Source: Prorocentrum cordatum
Taxonomy: Eukaryota; Sar; Dinophyceae; Prorocentrales; Prorocentraceae
DNA: 64,000 nucleotides
Direction: 5' to 3'
Assembly (NCBI GenBank): GCA_963575745.1
Contig: CAUYUJ010021671.1
Location: 596,039-660,038 of the forward strand
The notes beneath the pieces are model-generated. The model saw nothing but the letters and a program-made list of their open reading frames with translations. It was not told the DNA's origin and did not search any database. Position numbers and translations under genes: made by a program. Shown here piece by piece: positions 1 through 12,770 of this stretch (position 1 is its first letter; each line of letters opens with the position of its first letter).

Positions 1-1959
1 TCCGTGGCAAAAGACACTATGCGCGCAAACTCGTTTATCACACGTTGCCACTTTCCACAGGCCCGTGGCCAAAAAACGGGACGAAATGCACACGCGCGCG
101 TCGTCGGGAGCGCGCAATGGCATGGTTTCACACTGATTCCAAGATCGTATGTTCAAAAAAATACTTGAACAAAAACAGCGGTTTCGCAACAAGAGCTCTT
201 CACGCAACAACTTGCGCTCGCGCTCTTGCGATTTCTGTTTTTTTCTTCAACGCTCGCACCCATGCTGCCAAACACATGCCTCCCGCGAACGCATGTCGAA
301 ATCATGAGAACGCCCTTTGCGCGCATGCTGTCGCAATAACCCCGTGCAGGGAACGAACCAGAGTGCACGCATGCTGAACTCCTTCAAAAAAACCTAAGGT
401 GTCGCCAGGATATCAACACCGAATGTCCCGAAACGCATATAGGAAATCAATGGTTTCGCAACATAGACTTTAAAACAGAAAGACGGCGCTGGCTCTGGTG
501 CGATTTCTTAGAAAAAAAACCATCGGTTTTCAACATGCTCATCACATGCGGCCAATCGGGCCTCTCGCGCGGGCGTGTTGAAATCATTCGAACGCCCTTG
601 CACTCGTGCTGGGCGGGGTGGGGTACGACCCATGTCCCAATAACACAATGCGCGCAACTTGCGCGCGTCGGGCGCGCGCGCATGTCGAAATCATTCGAAC
701 GCCCTTGCGCCCGTGCTGGGCGGGGTGGGGTACGGCCCATGTCCAATAACACCATGCGCGCCACTCGCGCGCGTCGGGCGCGCGCATGTCGAAATCCTTA
801 CCACAACCTTCATCACCGAAGCGAGGACACCATCTTCGTCATCGGCGTGATCAGCATCGACACAATTGCCCTGGTCGTCGTCGTTGTCATCGTTGTTACC
901 AGCATCGACGGTGTCATCATCATGTATGCCGTTGTCGACCTCGCCATGATAGCGCGCCCACCCGAATCACCGACCCGCACTGAAGTGCCCGCGCATCAGC
1001 GCGGTCTGTGGGACGTGCTGGGCAGTCCCCAACGGTCAGCGCCACCGCGGCCGCGTCGGCCGCGTCAGACTACCTGGCCGCTTTCCGCGCAAGCCCGCGC
1101 GCTAGCGCGGCCGCGGCGATGCGCCAGCCAGGGCCGAACAGTCATCGCACTCGCCGCCGCATGGGTTTTGCAAACCAAATTGCGGGCAGGTGGGTGGCAT
1201 GATTGCGCAAGCAATGGTGTTGATAGTTTCAAGGTCGGCAAAGTGAATTGCGCCGCGTAGATTCTCCGGAAAATATTCAGATTTTCCCCCACCCCCCGGC
1301 TTAACGGTGCACTTTCCGCGTATTGTTTTTCGCATATGATTCTGCACACCCGTTCATCCGAAATTTGAATTCACACCATGTCAGGCAGTCCGGGATGTCG
1401 GTCTTGGAGAAGCTCTATGCGCGCACGCTCGTTTCTGACACATCTTTGGTTTCCATGCGTGCCTTGCCAACATCGGAACGAATGGCACACGCGCGCGTCG
1501 TCGCGCGCGTGCCGGAATCTTCCAACAACCTTAGGTTTCGCCAGGATTTCAAAATCAAGTGCCCCGAACACTTTAAAACAAAGATTCGCAACAGGATTAT
1601 TCGAAAGAGCCTGCGCTCGCGCGCGTGCGAATTCTCTAGAAAACCATCGGATTTTCATACCTATTCTTAAGTCGGGCCTGTCCCCCTACAGGGGGGATTT
1701 TCGACGAAAAACGAAAAAAATACAAACAACCTCCAAAATGATCAAAGAATAATCAAAAAATTGTCCCCAGACTATTTCTTGACTATTTTTGAATATCCCT
1801 CCTGTAGAGGGACGGGCCCGACTCAAACCTCTTCGCTCGACGGCCTGGGGGGCCAGGCGAGGGACCCGCACGCCGAAAGCGGCCCCAAAACTGGTCGCTC
1901 CCATGTTTGCGGAGCCGATCGGACCCCTGCTGCCTTTCGCGTGGATCCCTGGGCGATCC
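1..1959. other. GC-rich non-coding stretch
   Basis: No open frame here has recognisable protein-like composition. The sequence is rich in CGCG words and contains one minisatellite (540-795). Near 1670-1810 a GGGG/CCCC pair of short words flanks an A/T-rich patch. I see no gene. Confidence 0.5.
540..795 (+). repeat. Minisatellite, unit about 106 bp
   Basis: The word AAATCATTCGAACGCCCTTG recurs at 581 and 688, and a truncated form starts at 792. Between them lie GTGCTGGGCGGGGTGGGGTA and the GCGCGCGTCGGGCGCGCG tract, giving about 2.5 head-to-tail units. A weaker relative (AAATCATGAGAACGCCCTT) is near 300. Confidence 0.75.
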
Positions 1960-1964
1960 ACAAT

Positions 1965-2158
1965 TAGGGGAACAAAAGTGACGTAAACATAGAAACTCGG
2001 AGGTCCGCGCGGATTTCTAAGATCGGCGCTGGGGCCCCCAGGCGGCGCCTCTGGCGCCGCCCCTGGCGCGCTCCGCGCGCCAGGGAGGGGGGTCCAGCGC
2101 CGATCCGAGAAATCCGCGCGGACCTCCGAATTTTTATGTTTATGTCACTGTTCCCCTA
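1965..2158. mobile_element. MITE-like foldback element with 5-bp TSD
   Basis: A 194-bp non-coding element begins TAGGGGAACA and ends with its reverse complement. The arms (about 1965-2032 and 2094-2158) are roughly 65 bp, with only a few substitutions and one 3-base indel. The shared core is CGGAGGTCCGCGCGGATTTC. The 5-bp word ACAAT directly flanks both ends (1960-1964 and 2159-2163), as expected for a target-site duplication. The GC-rich centre contains further small palindromes. There is no transposase, so this would be a non-autonomous DNA transposon. A 5-bp duplication does not fit PIF, Tc1 or hAT, and the superfamily is unassigned. Confidence 0.85.
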
Positions 2159-2277
2159 ACAATCGCGGCCCTCCGACACAGCGCAAATCTTTCGATGCCG
2201 GTGAGTCCAGGCGACCCGGGGTCGCCGACACAGCGGCTCGGTGCGGAGACCCCGTCCCTCGACCCAAATCCGCTCCA

Positions 2278-2545
2278 TCCTCCTCCTCTTCCTCAGCCTT
2301 CTCCTGGTCCCCCTCCTCCTCCTCCTCCTCCTCCTCCTCCTCCTCTTCCTCCTCCTCCTCCTCCTCCTAGTCCTCCTCCCCCTCCTCCTCCCCCTCCTAC
2401 TCCTCCTCCTCCTCCTCCTCCTCCTCTTCCTCCTCCTCCTCCTCCCCCTCCTCCTCCTCCTCCTCCTCCTCCTCCTCCTCCTCCTCCTCCTCCTCCTCCT
2501 CCTCCTCCTCCTCCTCCTCCTCCTCCTCCTCCTCCTCCTCCTCCC
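2278..2545 (+). repeat. (CCT)n microsatellite
   Basis: About 270 bp of nearly pure CCT/CTC with rare T and C interruptions. It generates long poly-Pro, poly-Leu and poly-Gly open frames that are not genes. Confidence 0.95.
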
Positions 2546-2654
2546 ATCCCTTTTCCGTGTGAATAAAACTCCTTCCTGTCGCGCCCCGAAGCGTGCTGGT
2601 AGGGCGGGCTGGTCGCTGCGCCTGAGCCTTCTTTACGATCCCAAGGATGACATC

Positions 2655-4668
2655 CTGCAGGAGCTTCGCGGACGGAGGGCGGGTGGTTTTCACAATGTGG
2701 CTCTCGCCTTGGCATCGCGCACGCTCGTCCTGAACATGTCGAAGAGCTTCAAGGATGGAGGGCAGGTGGTTTTGACGATGTGGCTCTCGCCTGAGCGCCG
2801 CGCGCATTCGCCTGGAAACCTAAAACAATTACACGGATGCAGGGCGGGTGGTGTTCAAAATGTGGCTCTCGCCTCAGCTTCACGGATGGAAGCGGGTGGT
2901 TTTCAAACTGTGGCTCCCGCCTTGGCGCCGCGCGCATTCGTCTTGAACATGCCGAAAAGCTTCACGGATGCAGGGCGAGTAGTTTTCAAAAAGGTAGCTC
3001 TCGCCTTAGCGCCGCGCACATTCGTCGTGAAGATGTTGAAGAGCTTCACGGATGGAAGGCGGGTGGTTTTTAATGGCTCTCGCCCTAGCGTCGCGCGCAT
3101 TGGTCTTGAAAACTTCGAAAAGTTTCACGGATACAGGGCAGGTGGTTTTCAAAGGGGGGCCCTCGCCTCAGCGTCGCGCACATTCGTCTTGAACATTTCG
3201 GACAGTTTCACGGATGCAGGGCGGGTGGTTTTGAAACAATGTGGTTCTCGCCTCAGCGCCGCGCGCATTTTTCTTGAAAACTTCCTTCGAACAGTTTCAC
3301 GGATGGAGGGGGGGTGGTTTTCAAAATGTGGATCGCGCCTTATCGCCGCGCACACTCGTCTTGACCACGTCGAAGAGCTCCACAGATGGAGGGCGGGTGG
3401 ATGATGGTGGATCTGCAAAATGGGGCTCTCGCCTCAGCGTCGCGCACATGTATTAAACATGGCTTCGAAGAGCTTCACGGATAGAGGGCGGAGGAGGAGG
3501 AGGAGGAGGAGGAGGAGGAGGAGGAGGAGGAGGAGGAGGAGGAGGAGAGGAGGAGGAGGAGGAGGAGGAAGAGGAGAGGAGGGAGGAGAGGAGGAGGAGG
3601 AGGAGGGAGGAGGAGGAGGAGAGAGGAGGAGGGAGGAGGAGGAGGAGGAGGAGGAGGAGGAGGAGGAGGAGGAGGAGGAGGAGGAGGAGGATAGCTTCGG
3701 CGACTGGTTTCCAAAATGGGGCTCTCGCCCCAGCGCCACGCACGCTCGTCTTGAACACTTCGGACAGCTTCGCGGGTGGAGGGCACGCGGTTTTCAAAGT
3801 GCGGCCCTCGCCTCGGCGCCGCGCGCACTTGTCTTGAAAACTTCCTTCGGACAGTTCCACGGATGCAGGGCGGGTTCGTCTCAAAATGCGGCTCTCGCCT
3901 CAGCGCCGCGCGCATTTGTCTTGAAAACTTAGTTCGAACAGTTTCACGGATGCAGGGCGGGTTCGTTTCAAAATGCGGCTCTCGCCTCAGCGCCGCGCGC
4001 AGTTGTGTTGAAACCTTCTTTCGAACAGTTCCACGGAGCAGGGCGGGTGGGTTTCAAAATGTAGCTCTCGCCTCAGCGTCGCACACATTTGTCTTGAAAG
4101 CTTCCTTCGAACAGCTTCATGGATGCAGGGCGGGTGCTTTTGAAAATGTGGCTCTCGCCTCAGCGCCGCGCGCATTTGTCATACAAACTTCCTTCGAACA
4201 GCTTCATGGATGCAGGGCAGGTGGTTTTGAAACATGGTTCTCGCCTTATGGCGCCGCGCACATTTGCCTTGAAAAACTCCTTCGAACAGTTTCACTATGC
4301 AAGACAGGTGGTTTTCAAAATGTGGCTCTCGCCTGAGCGCCGCGCAAATTTGTCTCGAAAACGTCCTTCGAACAGCCTTACGGGTGCAGGGCGGGTGCTT
4401 TTCAAAATGTGGTTCTCGCCTCAACGTCGCGCGCATTTGTCTTGAAAACTTCATCCGAACAGCTTCACGGATGGAGAGCGGGTGGTGTTCAAAATGTGGC
4501 TCCCGCCGTAGCGCCGCGGTCAGTTGTCTTGAACATTCCGAGGGGCCTCACGGATGGAGGGCGGGCGGTTTTCAAAACGTGGCTCTCGCCTGGTAGCGCC
4601 GCAGGGCGGCTCCTTTTCAAAATGTGCCTCTCGCCTTGGCGCTTCGCACAGTCGTTTGAAGAGCTTAC
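2655..4668 (+). repeat. Satellite A, 80-90 bp unit, about 22 copies
   Basis: Head-to-tail units carry a GGATGCAGGGCGGGTGGTTT block, then CAAAATGTGGCTCTCGCCTC, then AGCGCCGCGCGCATTCGTCT, then a variable TTGAAAACTTCCTTCGAACA spacer. Unit length varies because the last block is present in long and short forms. Divergence between units is moderate. The array is split by a GGA microsatellite at 3487-3691. The same unit occurs inverted at 35030-35380. Confidence 0.9.
3487..3691 (+). repeat. (GGA)n microsatellite inside satellite A
   Basis: About 205 bp of GGA/GAG repeat interrupt the satellite A array. Satellite units continue on both sides, so the expansion arose inside the array. Confidence 0.9.
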
Positions 4669-5905
4669 AACAGTTCCTAGGACTCTCGTGGTCAACGTCC
4701 ACGGCGGTGGACTGCAGACTCCCGCGCCCATCCTGCCCGCGGCGACGGCTTTGGTGCAGAGACAGAAGCACATCGCCACGCGGTGGACAGCAGCAGCACA
4801 AGCAGAAAGATGAGGGCAGGCAACAAGGAGGAGCGGGAAGGACAAACGGGAAGGGAAACAGCAGCAGCGCAGGCAAATGCAGATTGTTTAGCACATGGTC
4901 GAAAGCATGCTCTGGCACGATCAGCTACGTGAGGCGCCGCCGCACTTGTCGCGAAAAGCGGTCTCGACAAAACCACGAAGCACCCATTTGCACGGCTGGC
5001 AACATGCTTTGGCACAAGCAGCCAGGTGAGACGACTTCGCTTCATTTGCGTAGCCTGGCATATAAGGTCGGGGGAAAGTGGAGATTGAAGGAGGACTGAG
5101 GCGCACGCTATCTCCGAAGAGCCTTTCCGACAACCACAATGGTGAGCCTGGCCTCCATCTGGGACCACTCAAAAGGAATCCTGGAAACTCCCCAGACCCC
5201 CCCAGGTACCCACTGACCCTTGGGTGCTACACTTATGTGTGGGGACCATTTAGTTGGAACCTTCGAACTGTGCAGAGCCGGCGCCGACGGGTATTGAAGA
5301 TGCCATGGGCCAGCTTGGAGTGAAGAGGTTTCTTGGCGTTCTTCCTAGAACGTCTGAAGGCTGTCTTGGGGGGGCTCCCTAGGGGGCGCCTTGAGGGCCT
5401 CTGAGGAGGCTCTTGGGAACTCTTGGGCCATCTTGGGGCGTCTTGCTGATATTTGGGAACTCTGTTCGGCTTTTTGGCGCTCTTGGCTCGGACCAAGCCC
5501 TTCAGGAAGTCTCATGGGGTCTTTATGCGGCCCACTTGGCGGTTGTTGGGAGCTTCTCGGGAGCCTCTGGAAGCCTCTCGAATTGTTGTGATGGGCTTCT
5601 TGGGGGTTTCTGAGGGCCTCTCCGAATCCTGTTCGAACCCTTTCAAGGAGCTAGTCAAGGCATCTTGGAGGTCTCTTGGGGCTCCTTGAAGTGGCCTCTC
5701 GGGGGCCTCCGGGAGAGTATTGGGGGCATGCCGGGAGTTCTTACCCGCCATAATCTTCCCCGATGCCCCCCCCTATCGGCCCCCTCTTGGGACCCTCTTG
5801 GCTGCCTCTTGGGGGTCTCTCGGGGCCATCTTCGGTCGTCTTTGGGGGCCTCTTGGGCCGTCTTGGGCTGTATGGGGCCCTCAGGCGGGTCGTGCCCCGC
5901 GAGTA
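4669..5905. other. Non-coding; CTTGGG-rich from 5330
   Basis: 4669-5330 has no recognisable gene. 5330-5890 is a degenerate run of CTCTTGGG/GGGCCTC words of the same kind as at 13.1-13.4, 14.4-14.7, 17.3-19.2 and 21.2-21.8 kb. Open frames through it in several phases are by-products of that repeat. Confidence 0.5.
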
Positions 5906-5949
5906 AGTTCATAGGTGGCACCAGTGGGCAGTTTCATTCATCATAACGT

Positions 5950-6265
5950 CGCCCAACTCACTTCGGCCTCTCACACGGATCGTGGCCCTCAACAAATTCC
6001 ACGGACGGCCCCAGAGACAAGGTTCGCATCCCGCACCCCCGCCTGCTTCGGCACACCTTGCACACGGATCGTGGCACACAGGGATATCCACCTACGGCCC
6101 CAGAAGCAGTGTTCGTACTGCGCCCCCCCTGACCACTGCGGCACATCCCATCACGCGGATTGTGCCCACAAGGAGCACCACCTAAAAGCCCAGAGACAAA
6201 GGTTCGTACAACGCCCCCCCGACCATCTCGGCACACCTGTCACGCGAATCTTCCCCAGAAGGGGC
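5950..6265 (+). repeat. Tandem repeat, unit about 90 bp, 3-4 copies
   Basis: CACGGATCGTGG-type words recur at about 5973, 6062, 6155 and 6243, each followed by CGGCCCCAGA and a GTTCGTACTGCGCCCCCC-like block. Divergence between copies is considerable. Confidence 0.7.
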
Positions 6266-6284
6266 TCCACCCATGTCGGGGGCG

Positions 6285-6426
6285 CGCAAACATGGATTAG
6301 CGATCCATGGATTTGGCGCACCTCCCCAAAATGTGGCCGGTGCCGCCTCGTTCGGCGGCGGAAATCCGCGATTTCCCATGGAAAAGGGACCCGTCGCTAA
6401 TCCACGCCCCTTGATCCATGTTTGCG
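6285..6426. repeat. Short inverted repeat, 142 bp
   Basis: CGCAAACATGGAT at 6285-6297 is matched by its exact reverse complement at 6414-6426. GGATTAGCGA near the left end and TCGCTAATCC at 6392-6401 give a second nested pairing. No target-site duplication is visible, so it may be a decayed MITE or a simple hairpin. Confidence 0.55.
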
Positions 6427-7067
6427 ATCGCCTGACTATGGCACCAATGGGCAACTTCGCATGGCGCTCCCCCCGACCATTTCGGAACATGCCTCGCACG
6501 GGTCGTGTTCAGAAGAGGTCCACTTGCGGCCTCAGTGAGCATGCTCGCGCGGGGGCCATGAAGAGTTCAGCGTGCCCGTGCACGCGTGCTCCGCAGCAGC
6601 CATCTTTTGGCATCGCCCCACGGCGCGCAATGTATGAAGTGAGGCCCGCGCCCTGCGCTACACATGACTGCACAACGATGGGCCCGTCGCCAAAACTGAT
6701 TGCTTGCTTCAGGGACGAAGCACTTTTGGCCTTCTGGGGCCCTCTCGGGGCGCATCTTGGAGCCTTATCAAAATGTTTTCGAAGCCTCTTGAAGAAACTT
6801 GTTTGATTCGCGGGTCGAGAGCGCACCTCCTCCGGTCGAAGCCAAGCGGGCCGCGCGAAGCTTGAATTGACAAAGAGGGGGAAAAAGCTCTTGAAGAAAC
6901 GTCGCCGTCCCATTCGGGCGTCTGCGGCCCTCAGGCCACTCCAGTCACCTTCTGGCACCTCCGGAACTGTTCCAGCAGCGTGGGGCGAAGTCCGGGCGCC
7001 CTGGAAGGGGTCGAGCATGTCGTGGGCCGGAAAGGGAGAACCAGGAGGATGTCCAGACCCTGTTTTG
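6427..7067. other. No gene recognised
   Basis: Unique-looking GC-rich sequence. Open frames across it run into the CCT microsatellite and have no recognisable domain. Confidence 0.4.
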
Positions 7068-8035
7068 GTCCATCTCCTCCTCTTCCTCCTCCTCCTCCTC
7101 CTCCTCCTTCTCCTCCTCTTCCTCCTCTTCCTCCTCCTCGTCCTCCGTTTCCTCCTCTGCCTCCTCCTCCTCCTCCTCCTCCTCCTCCTCCTCTTCCTTC
7201 TCCTCCTCCTTCTCCTCCTCTTCCTCCTCCTTTCTTCATTTTCGTCCTCGTTCTCGTCCTCGTCCTCGTCCTCATCCCCGTCCCCGTCCTCGTTATCGTC
7301 TCTCCTCCTCCTCCTTCTCCTCCTCCTCCTCCTCCTCTTCCTCCTTCTGCTCCTCCATTCCTGTTCCTTATAAAAACTGTTCCCGGTCGCATCACTGCGA
7401 CAGGGTCGGTCATCATCGGATGGTCCTCCTCCTCCTCCTCCTCCTCCTCCTCCGCCTCCTCCTCCTCCGCCTCCGGCTCCTCCTGCTCCGCCTCCTGATC
7501 CTCCTCCGCCTCCTGATCCTCCTCCGCCTCCGCCTCCTCCTCCTCCCTCCGCCTCCGCCTCCTCCTCCCTCCTCCTCCTCCTCCTCCTCCTCCTCCTCCT
7601 CCTCCTCCTCCTCCTCCTCCTCCTAAGTCGTGTTCCTGCTAAGTGGGCTTCTGTTCTGCTAAGTGGGCTCCCGATGTGCTTGATCCTGTTGCCAGCTCCG
7701 CCTCCTGCTGCTGGTCCTGTTTTTCTTCTCGTCATCCTCCTCGTCCTCCTCCTCCTCCACTTCCTCCTCCTGTCCTCCTCCCCATCCTTCCTCTTGTCAC
7801 GTCCTACCACTCCCTCCTTCTCCTCCTCCTCCTCCTCCTCCTCCTCCTCCTCCTCCCACTCTTCCTTGTCACCTCCTCCTCCCTCTCCTCCTCCTCCTCC
7901 TCCTCCTCCTCCTCCTCCTCCTTCTCCTCCTCCTCCTCCTCCTCCTCCTCCTCCTCCTCTGCCTCGGCGGCCTTCGGCGGCCGTCGTCGTCGGTCGTCGT
8001 CGCCGCCGCCGTCGCCGAAAGCGTCCTCTTCCTGC
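7068..8035 (+). repeat. CCT/CTC microsatellite complex
   Basis: Several CCT-family runs (7068-7230, 7310-7350, 7424-7625, 7730-7970) are separated by short unique pieces, with a CCTCGT run near 7250-7280. A near-duplicate TGCTAAGTGGGCT flanks the runs at 7637 and 7657. Confidence 0.9.
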
Positions 8036-8227
8036 TAAGTGAGCTTCTTGGCCTGCTAAATGCGTTTCGTTTGCTTGATCGTGTTGCCAGCCCTGCCTCC
8101 TGCTACTGGTGTTGCACAGTGGTTCATGCCAAGTTGCATGGGGAGCTCTGGAAAAATAACTACACCTCCTCCTCCGTGCTCCTCCTTTCCCTCTCTATCT
8201 CTATCCCGCATCCCACGCAGTGGAAGC

Positions 8228-8345
8228 CACTGTCTCATCACATTGCATGGAGTGCCTTTGCGTTGCATTGCATGGCATTGCATTACAACGCATGGCATTG
8301 CATTTCTGTTGCGTCACTTCCCATGGCACTGCATTACATTGCGTT
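8228..8345 (+). repeat. GCATTGCATGG-type short repeat
   Basis: About eight variants of GCATTGCATGG/GCATTGCATTAC occur in 118 bp. It directly precedes the first unit of satellite B. Confidence 0.75.
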
Positions 8346-9715
8346 GAGAGATCGTCGCAACTCTGGGCTCCGAATTGCCGGGGGCAAGATGGCCTGGCCC
8401 ATTTCGCCTGATACATCCTCGCAACTCTGGAATCCAAGATGCCACGCGCGAAGTGGTCTGGTCCGTTTCGCCATCTTCGCAATTCTGGGCCCAGATCTGC
8501 CCCTAACCTGAGTAGGTCCAGCCCGCTTCGCCTTAGACATCCTCACGACTCTAGGCTCAGACATGCCGCGCGCGAGGTGATCTGGACAATTCTACTTCAG
8601 ACATTATCGCCTGAGATGTCCTCCCAACTCTGCGAGATGCCGCGCGCGAGGTGGTCTGGTCAATTTAGCCTTAGACATCTTCGCAACTCTGGGCTCCTAG
8701 ATGCTGCGCGTGAAGAGGTGCGGCCCGGCTCGCCTGATGATCCTCGCAACTCTGGGCTCATATATGTCCTGGTTTGATGTGGTCCGGACCATTTCGCTTG
8801 AGACATCCTCACAACTCTCGGCTCAGATATACCTTTCGCGAGGTGGTCTGGCCCATTTTCGCCAGTGGCATCCTTGCACCTCTGGGATCGGAAATGCTCT
8901 GACCTGAGTTGGTCTGATTCGCCCTGGACATCCTCGCAACTCTTGGCCTAGATATGCCCTGACCTGAGTTGGTCCGGCCCAGGTCGCCCGGGGCATGCCC
9001 GCAATTCTGGGATCCGAGTTGCCAGGCGCGAGGTGGTCCAGCCAAACTCGCCTAACACGTCCTCGCAACTCTTGGCTCCGAGAGACTGCGTGCGAAGTGG
9101 TCCGGCGGATTTTGCATGCGTCGTCTCTGGGCTGCAAGATGTCGCGCGCGGGCTCAGATTTACTCTGACCTACGCTGGTCCAGCCCGGTCCGCCTGATAC
9201 ATCCTTGCAACTCCAGGCTCAGAGATGCCGCGCGCGAGGTGGTCTGGCCGATTTCGCTTGAGACATCCTCGCAACTCTGGTATCAGAATTGAATTGTTGT
9301 GGCCTGAGGTGATCTGGCCCGTATCGCCCGAGACATCATCACAACTCTAGGCTCGAAGTTTCGACGCGCAAGGTTGTTCGGTCCAGTTCGCCTGAGACAT
9401 CCTCGCAACTCTGGGCTCCGAGATGCTCCTGACTTGAGGTGGTCTGGCCAATTTCGTCTGAGACGTCTTCGCAACTCTCGGCTCAGACATGCCGCGCCTG
9501 AGGTCGTTTGGCCAATTTCGCTTGATGCGCCCCCGCAACTCCAGGCTCAGAGATGACGCGCTCGAAGTTATCGGGCCAGATTCGCCTGATCCATCCTCGG
9601 AACTCTGGGGTCGGGCCAATTTCGCTTCAGACCTCCTCGCAACTCTGGACTCGCTCCGAGATTCAGCGCGCGAGGTAGTCCGGTTAGTTTGCCTGGGACA
9701 TCCTCGCAACTGGGC
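8345..9715 (+). repeat. Satellite B, about 60-75 bp unit
   Basis: About 20 diverged units are built from CATCCTCGCAACTCTGGGCT, CAGAGATGCCGCGCGCGAGG and TGGTCTGGCCAATTTCGCCT blocks. Alternative blocks such as CTGACCTGAGTTGGTC replace the second block in some units, so the array is a mosaic of subfamilies. The same satellite appears reverse-complemented at 28330-29490. Confidence 0.9.
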
Positions 9716-9889
9716 CCCCAGGGGTGGGGGAGAGGAGTCAGACGGGGCCAGGCCCAAGCTACCTGTTATATTACCCTCCTAATACCGAATTGTGCCCCAG
9801 GAGGGGTCCAGGCGCCCCTGCCCCGAGGGAACAGTTAGCCGGCGCCGAGGCGAGAGCATGATTTCTGAGTCACGTTCCTTTTGTCATCC

Positions 9890-10215
9890 TGCCCCTCGGC
9901 TGCCTCCTCCTCATCCTCCTTCTCCTCCTCCTCCTCCTCGTCCTCATCTTCCTCCTCCTGCTCCCTCATGCCCCTTCTACTCGTTCTCTCGACCCACGCC
10001 TCCTCCTCCTTCACCTACTCCTCCTCCTTCTCCCCCTCTTCCTCCTCGACATGCCCGTCAGAGCTCCTCATCCTTCTCCTGCTCCACCTCCACCTCATTA
10101 TCCGTCTCCTCCTCCTCCTCCTCCTCCTCCTCCTCACCATCACCATCATCATCACCACAACCACCATCATCATCATCATCAGCATCCTCATCCTCATCCT
10201 CATCCTCATCCTCAT

Positions 10216-10284
<69 letters not shown>

Positions 10285-10488
10285 GATCATCATCATCATC
10301 ATCAGCAGCAGCATGATTGGAATCATCACCGTCATCACCATCAGCATCAGCATCATCAGCATGTTCATTGTCAACACCACCATCATCATCACCACCACCA
10401 TCATCATCATCACCATCGTCGTCACCGCCACCGTCATCATCGCGACCATCAGCATCATCAACATCATCGTCATCACCACCATCATCAC

Positions 10489-10527
<39 letters not shown>

Positions 10528-10563
10528 GATCAGCATCAGCATCATCATCATCATCACCATCAA

Positions 10564-10594
<31 letters not shown>

Positions 10595-11623
10595 GACATC
10601 ACCATCACCATCAGCATCATCATCATCAGCATCATCAGCATCATCATCATTATCATCATGCTCATCATCATTATCATTATTATCAGCATCATTATCAGCA
10701 TCAGCATCTTCATCATCATCATCATCATCATCATCGTCATCATCATCATGATTATCATTACTTTTTTAAATATTATTACTACTCTCATTCAGATCATTAT
10801 CAGTGTCATCATCAGCATGCACCAGCAACAGCATCTACATCAGCATGATCATCATCGTCATCATCATCATCAACGTAGTCGTCATCGACATCAACATCAA
10901 CATCGTCGTCGTCAACACCACCAACACCGTTATCAGCATCATCGTTATATTCACAGTCATCTTCATGTTCCTATTGATCTGCATATTCATCTTCATCATC
11001 AGCAGCATCTTCATCATCGTCATCATCATCATGATCATCATCTTCGGCATCATCATGCTCACCATCACCATCACCATCATCATCGTCATCGGCATCGCCA
11101 TCTTCGTCGTCATCACCTTCCTCCTCCTCCTCCTCCTCCTCGTCATCATAATCATCATCATCATCATCCTCATTAGCATCATCAGAAGTAGCAGCATCAG
11201 CATCAGCATCATCATTAGCATCGTCATCATAATCAGAATTAGCATCAGCATCAGCATCACCATCATCATCATCATAATCAGCAGCATCATCATCAGCATC
11301 ATCATCATCATCATCATCAGAATCAGCATCATCATCAGCAGCAGCATCACCATCATCAACATCACCACCACAATCATCACCACCACAATCAGCATCAGCA
11401 GTATCATTAGCATCATCAACAGCAGCATCATCACCATCATCGTCAGCATCAGCATTAGCACTAGCATCAACATCATCATCTTCATCAACAACACCACCAC
11501 CATCATCATCAACATAATCATCAACATCCTAATCATAACCATCCTCATCCTCATCATAATCAGCATCAGTATCATCATCATTATCATCATCATCATCATC
11601 ATCATCATCACCATCATCATCCG

Positions 11624-11689
<66 letters not shown>

Positions 11690-11830
11690 TTTATAATCGA
11701 AACCAGCCTCATACTCCTTCTCCCCTTTTCCCTGGTGCTCCTCCCCCTCCTCGATACTTTCCGTTCTTCTCCTCCTCCTCCTACTCCTCCTCCTCCTCGT
11801 CCTCCTCCTGGCACGCAGGCGCGTCAGCCT
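9890..11830 (+). repeat. CCT then CAT/ATC mega-microsatellite
   Basis: CCT-type repeats (9900-10135) pass into about 1.5 kb of CAT/ATC/CAG repeat (10136-11690) and then a second CCT run (11700-11820). Interruptions by CAG, CAC and GTC triplets preserve the reading phase. This yields open frames of hundreds of His, Ile, Ser or Met codons that should not be annotated as proteins. Confidence 0.95.
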
Positions 11831-12231
11831 GAGGTAGCAGGATAGGCCAAGAGCCATAATTGGAAGTGGATCAATGAAGATCTGTGGTCATGTCGCGTAC
11901 GTTCCACCAGATGCAGGACAAAATATCCCCCCCTGAGGTGTTCATGATACAACGCTGCGTTCAGCGCGATCGCTGCCAGCCCGCGCAACCACAGAATACA
12001 TGTATCGGAAAATGGGGGGTGAAATCGAAATGAAACGGAGACCCCAACCAGGAAATCGGATTCGGCGTCGTGTCGTGCGCACAAGCGTGCGAAGCGAAGC
12101 TGCTTGGGCGATCTTGGGCGGGCCGTTGCTAAAGCGAAACCGGGCCCAATGTTGCTCCTCCGTCCGGTTGCCCGGCGGCGGCCCGGGGATGTCATGCGGG
12201 TTGGCTGGCTGTGGCTCGGGGGTGTTCCGAT
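11831..12231. other. No gene recognised
   Basis: Unique-looking sequence with short unsupported frames on both strands. I see no domain. Confidence 0.4.
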
Positions 12232-12770
12232 GGTTTCTCGATGGTGCCCCGATGGTAATCCGATGGTCTCGCGATGGTGTCCTGATGATGTCCCGATGGT
12301 GTCCTGATGGTGACCCCATGGTGACCCGATGGTGTCCACATGGTGCCCCCATGGTGTCCCGATGAATGTCTACATGGTGGCCCGATGGTGTCCACATGTG
12401 GTGTTCCGATGGTGTCCCTATGGTATTCCGATGTGTGTCCCGATGGTTGTCCCGTGATATCGATAGCTAGGCAAAGAGTGAGATCGATGGGTGTGATACC
12501 TATCGACAGCGACATCGATAGACAGATAGTGGGATCGATTGTGAGATGATAGTGAGACCTACTGATCATGAGACTGGTAGATCGATAGTTACCGATGGTA
12601 AGATCCATAATCAGATCGCTCAAATGTCCTGAGACCGATAGTGAAATAGTGCGGTTGATCGTGAGACCGATCGATCGATAGTGAGACGGATAGTGAGACC
12701 GATTAGCAGATAATGAGATCGATAATTAGTGAGATCGATAGCGGAACCGCAAATGAGATCGATAGATACT
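12232..12770 (+). repeat. GATGGTGTCCC array, then GATCGATAGTGA array
   Basis: 12232-12450 is a 15-bp-type array (CCCGATGGTGTCC and close variants, over a dozen units). 12455-12770 is an array of GATCGATAGTGAGACC variants, 12-22 bp apart. The second array ends in the hairpin at 12771-12807. Confidence 0.85.

Noticed and set aside
6509-7810. 433-codon Arg/Gly-rich minus frame
   Set aside because: Mostly GGA/AGG repeat. The non-repeat ends show no domain.
9881-11857. Long open frames rich in His, Ile, Ser or Met
   Set aside because: They are translations of CAT/ATC microsatellite in all phases on both strands. No unique sequence, no initiation context.
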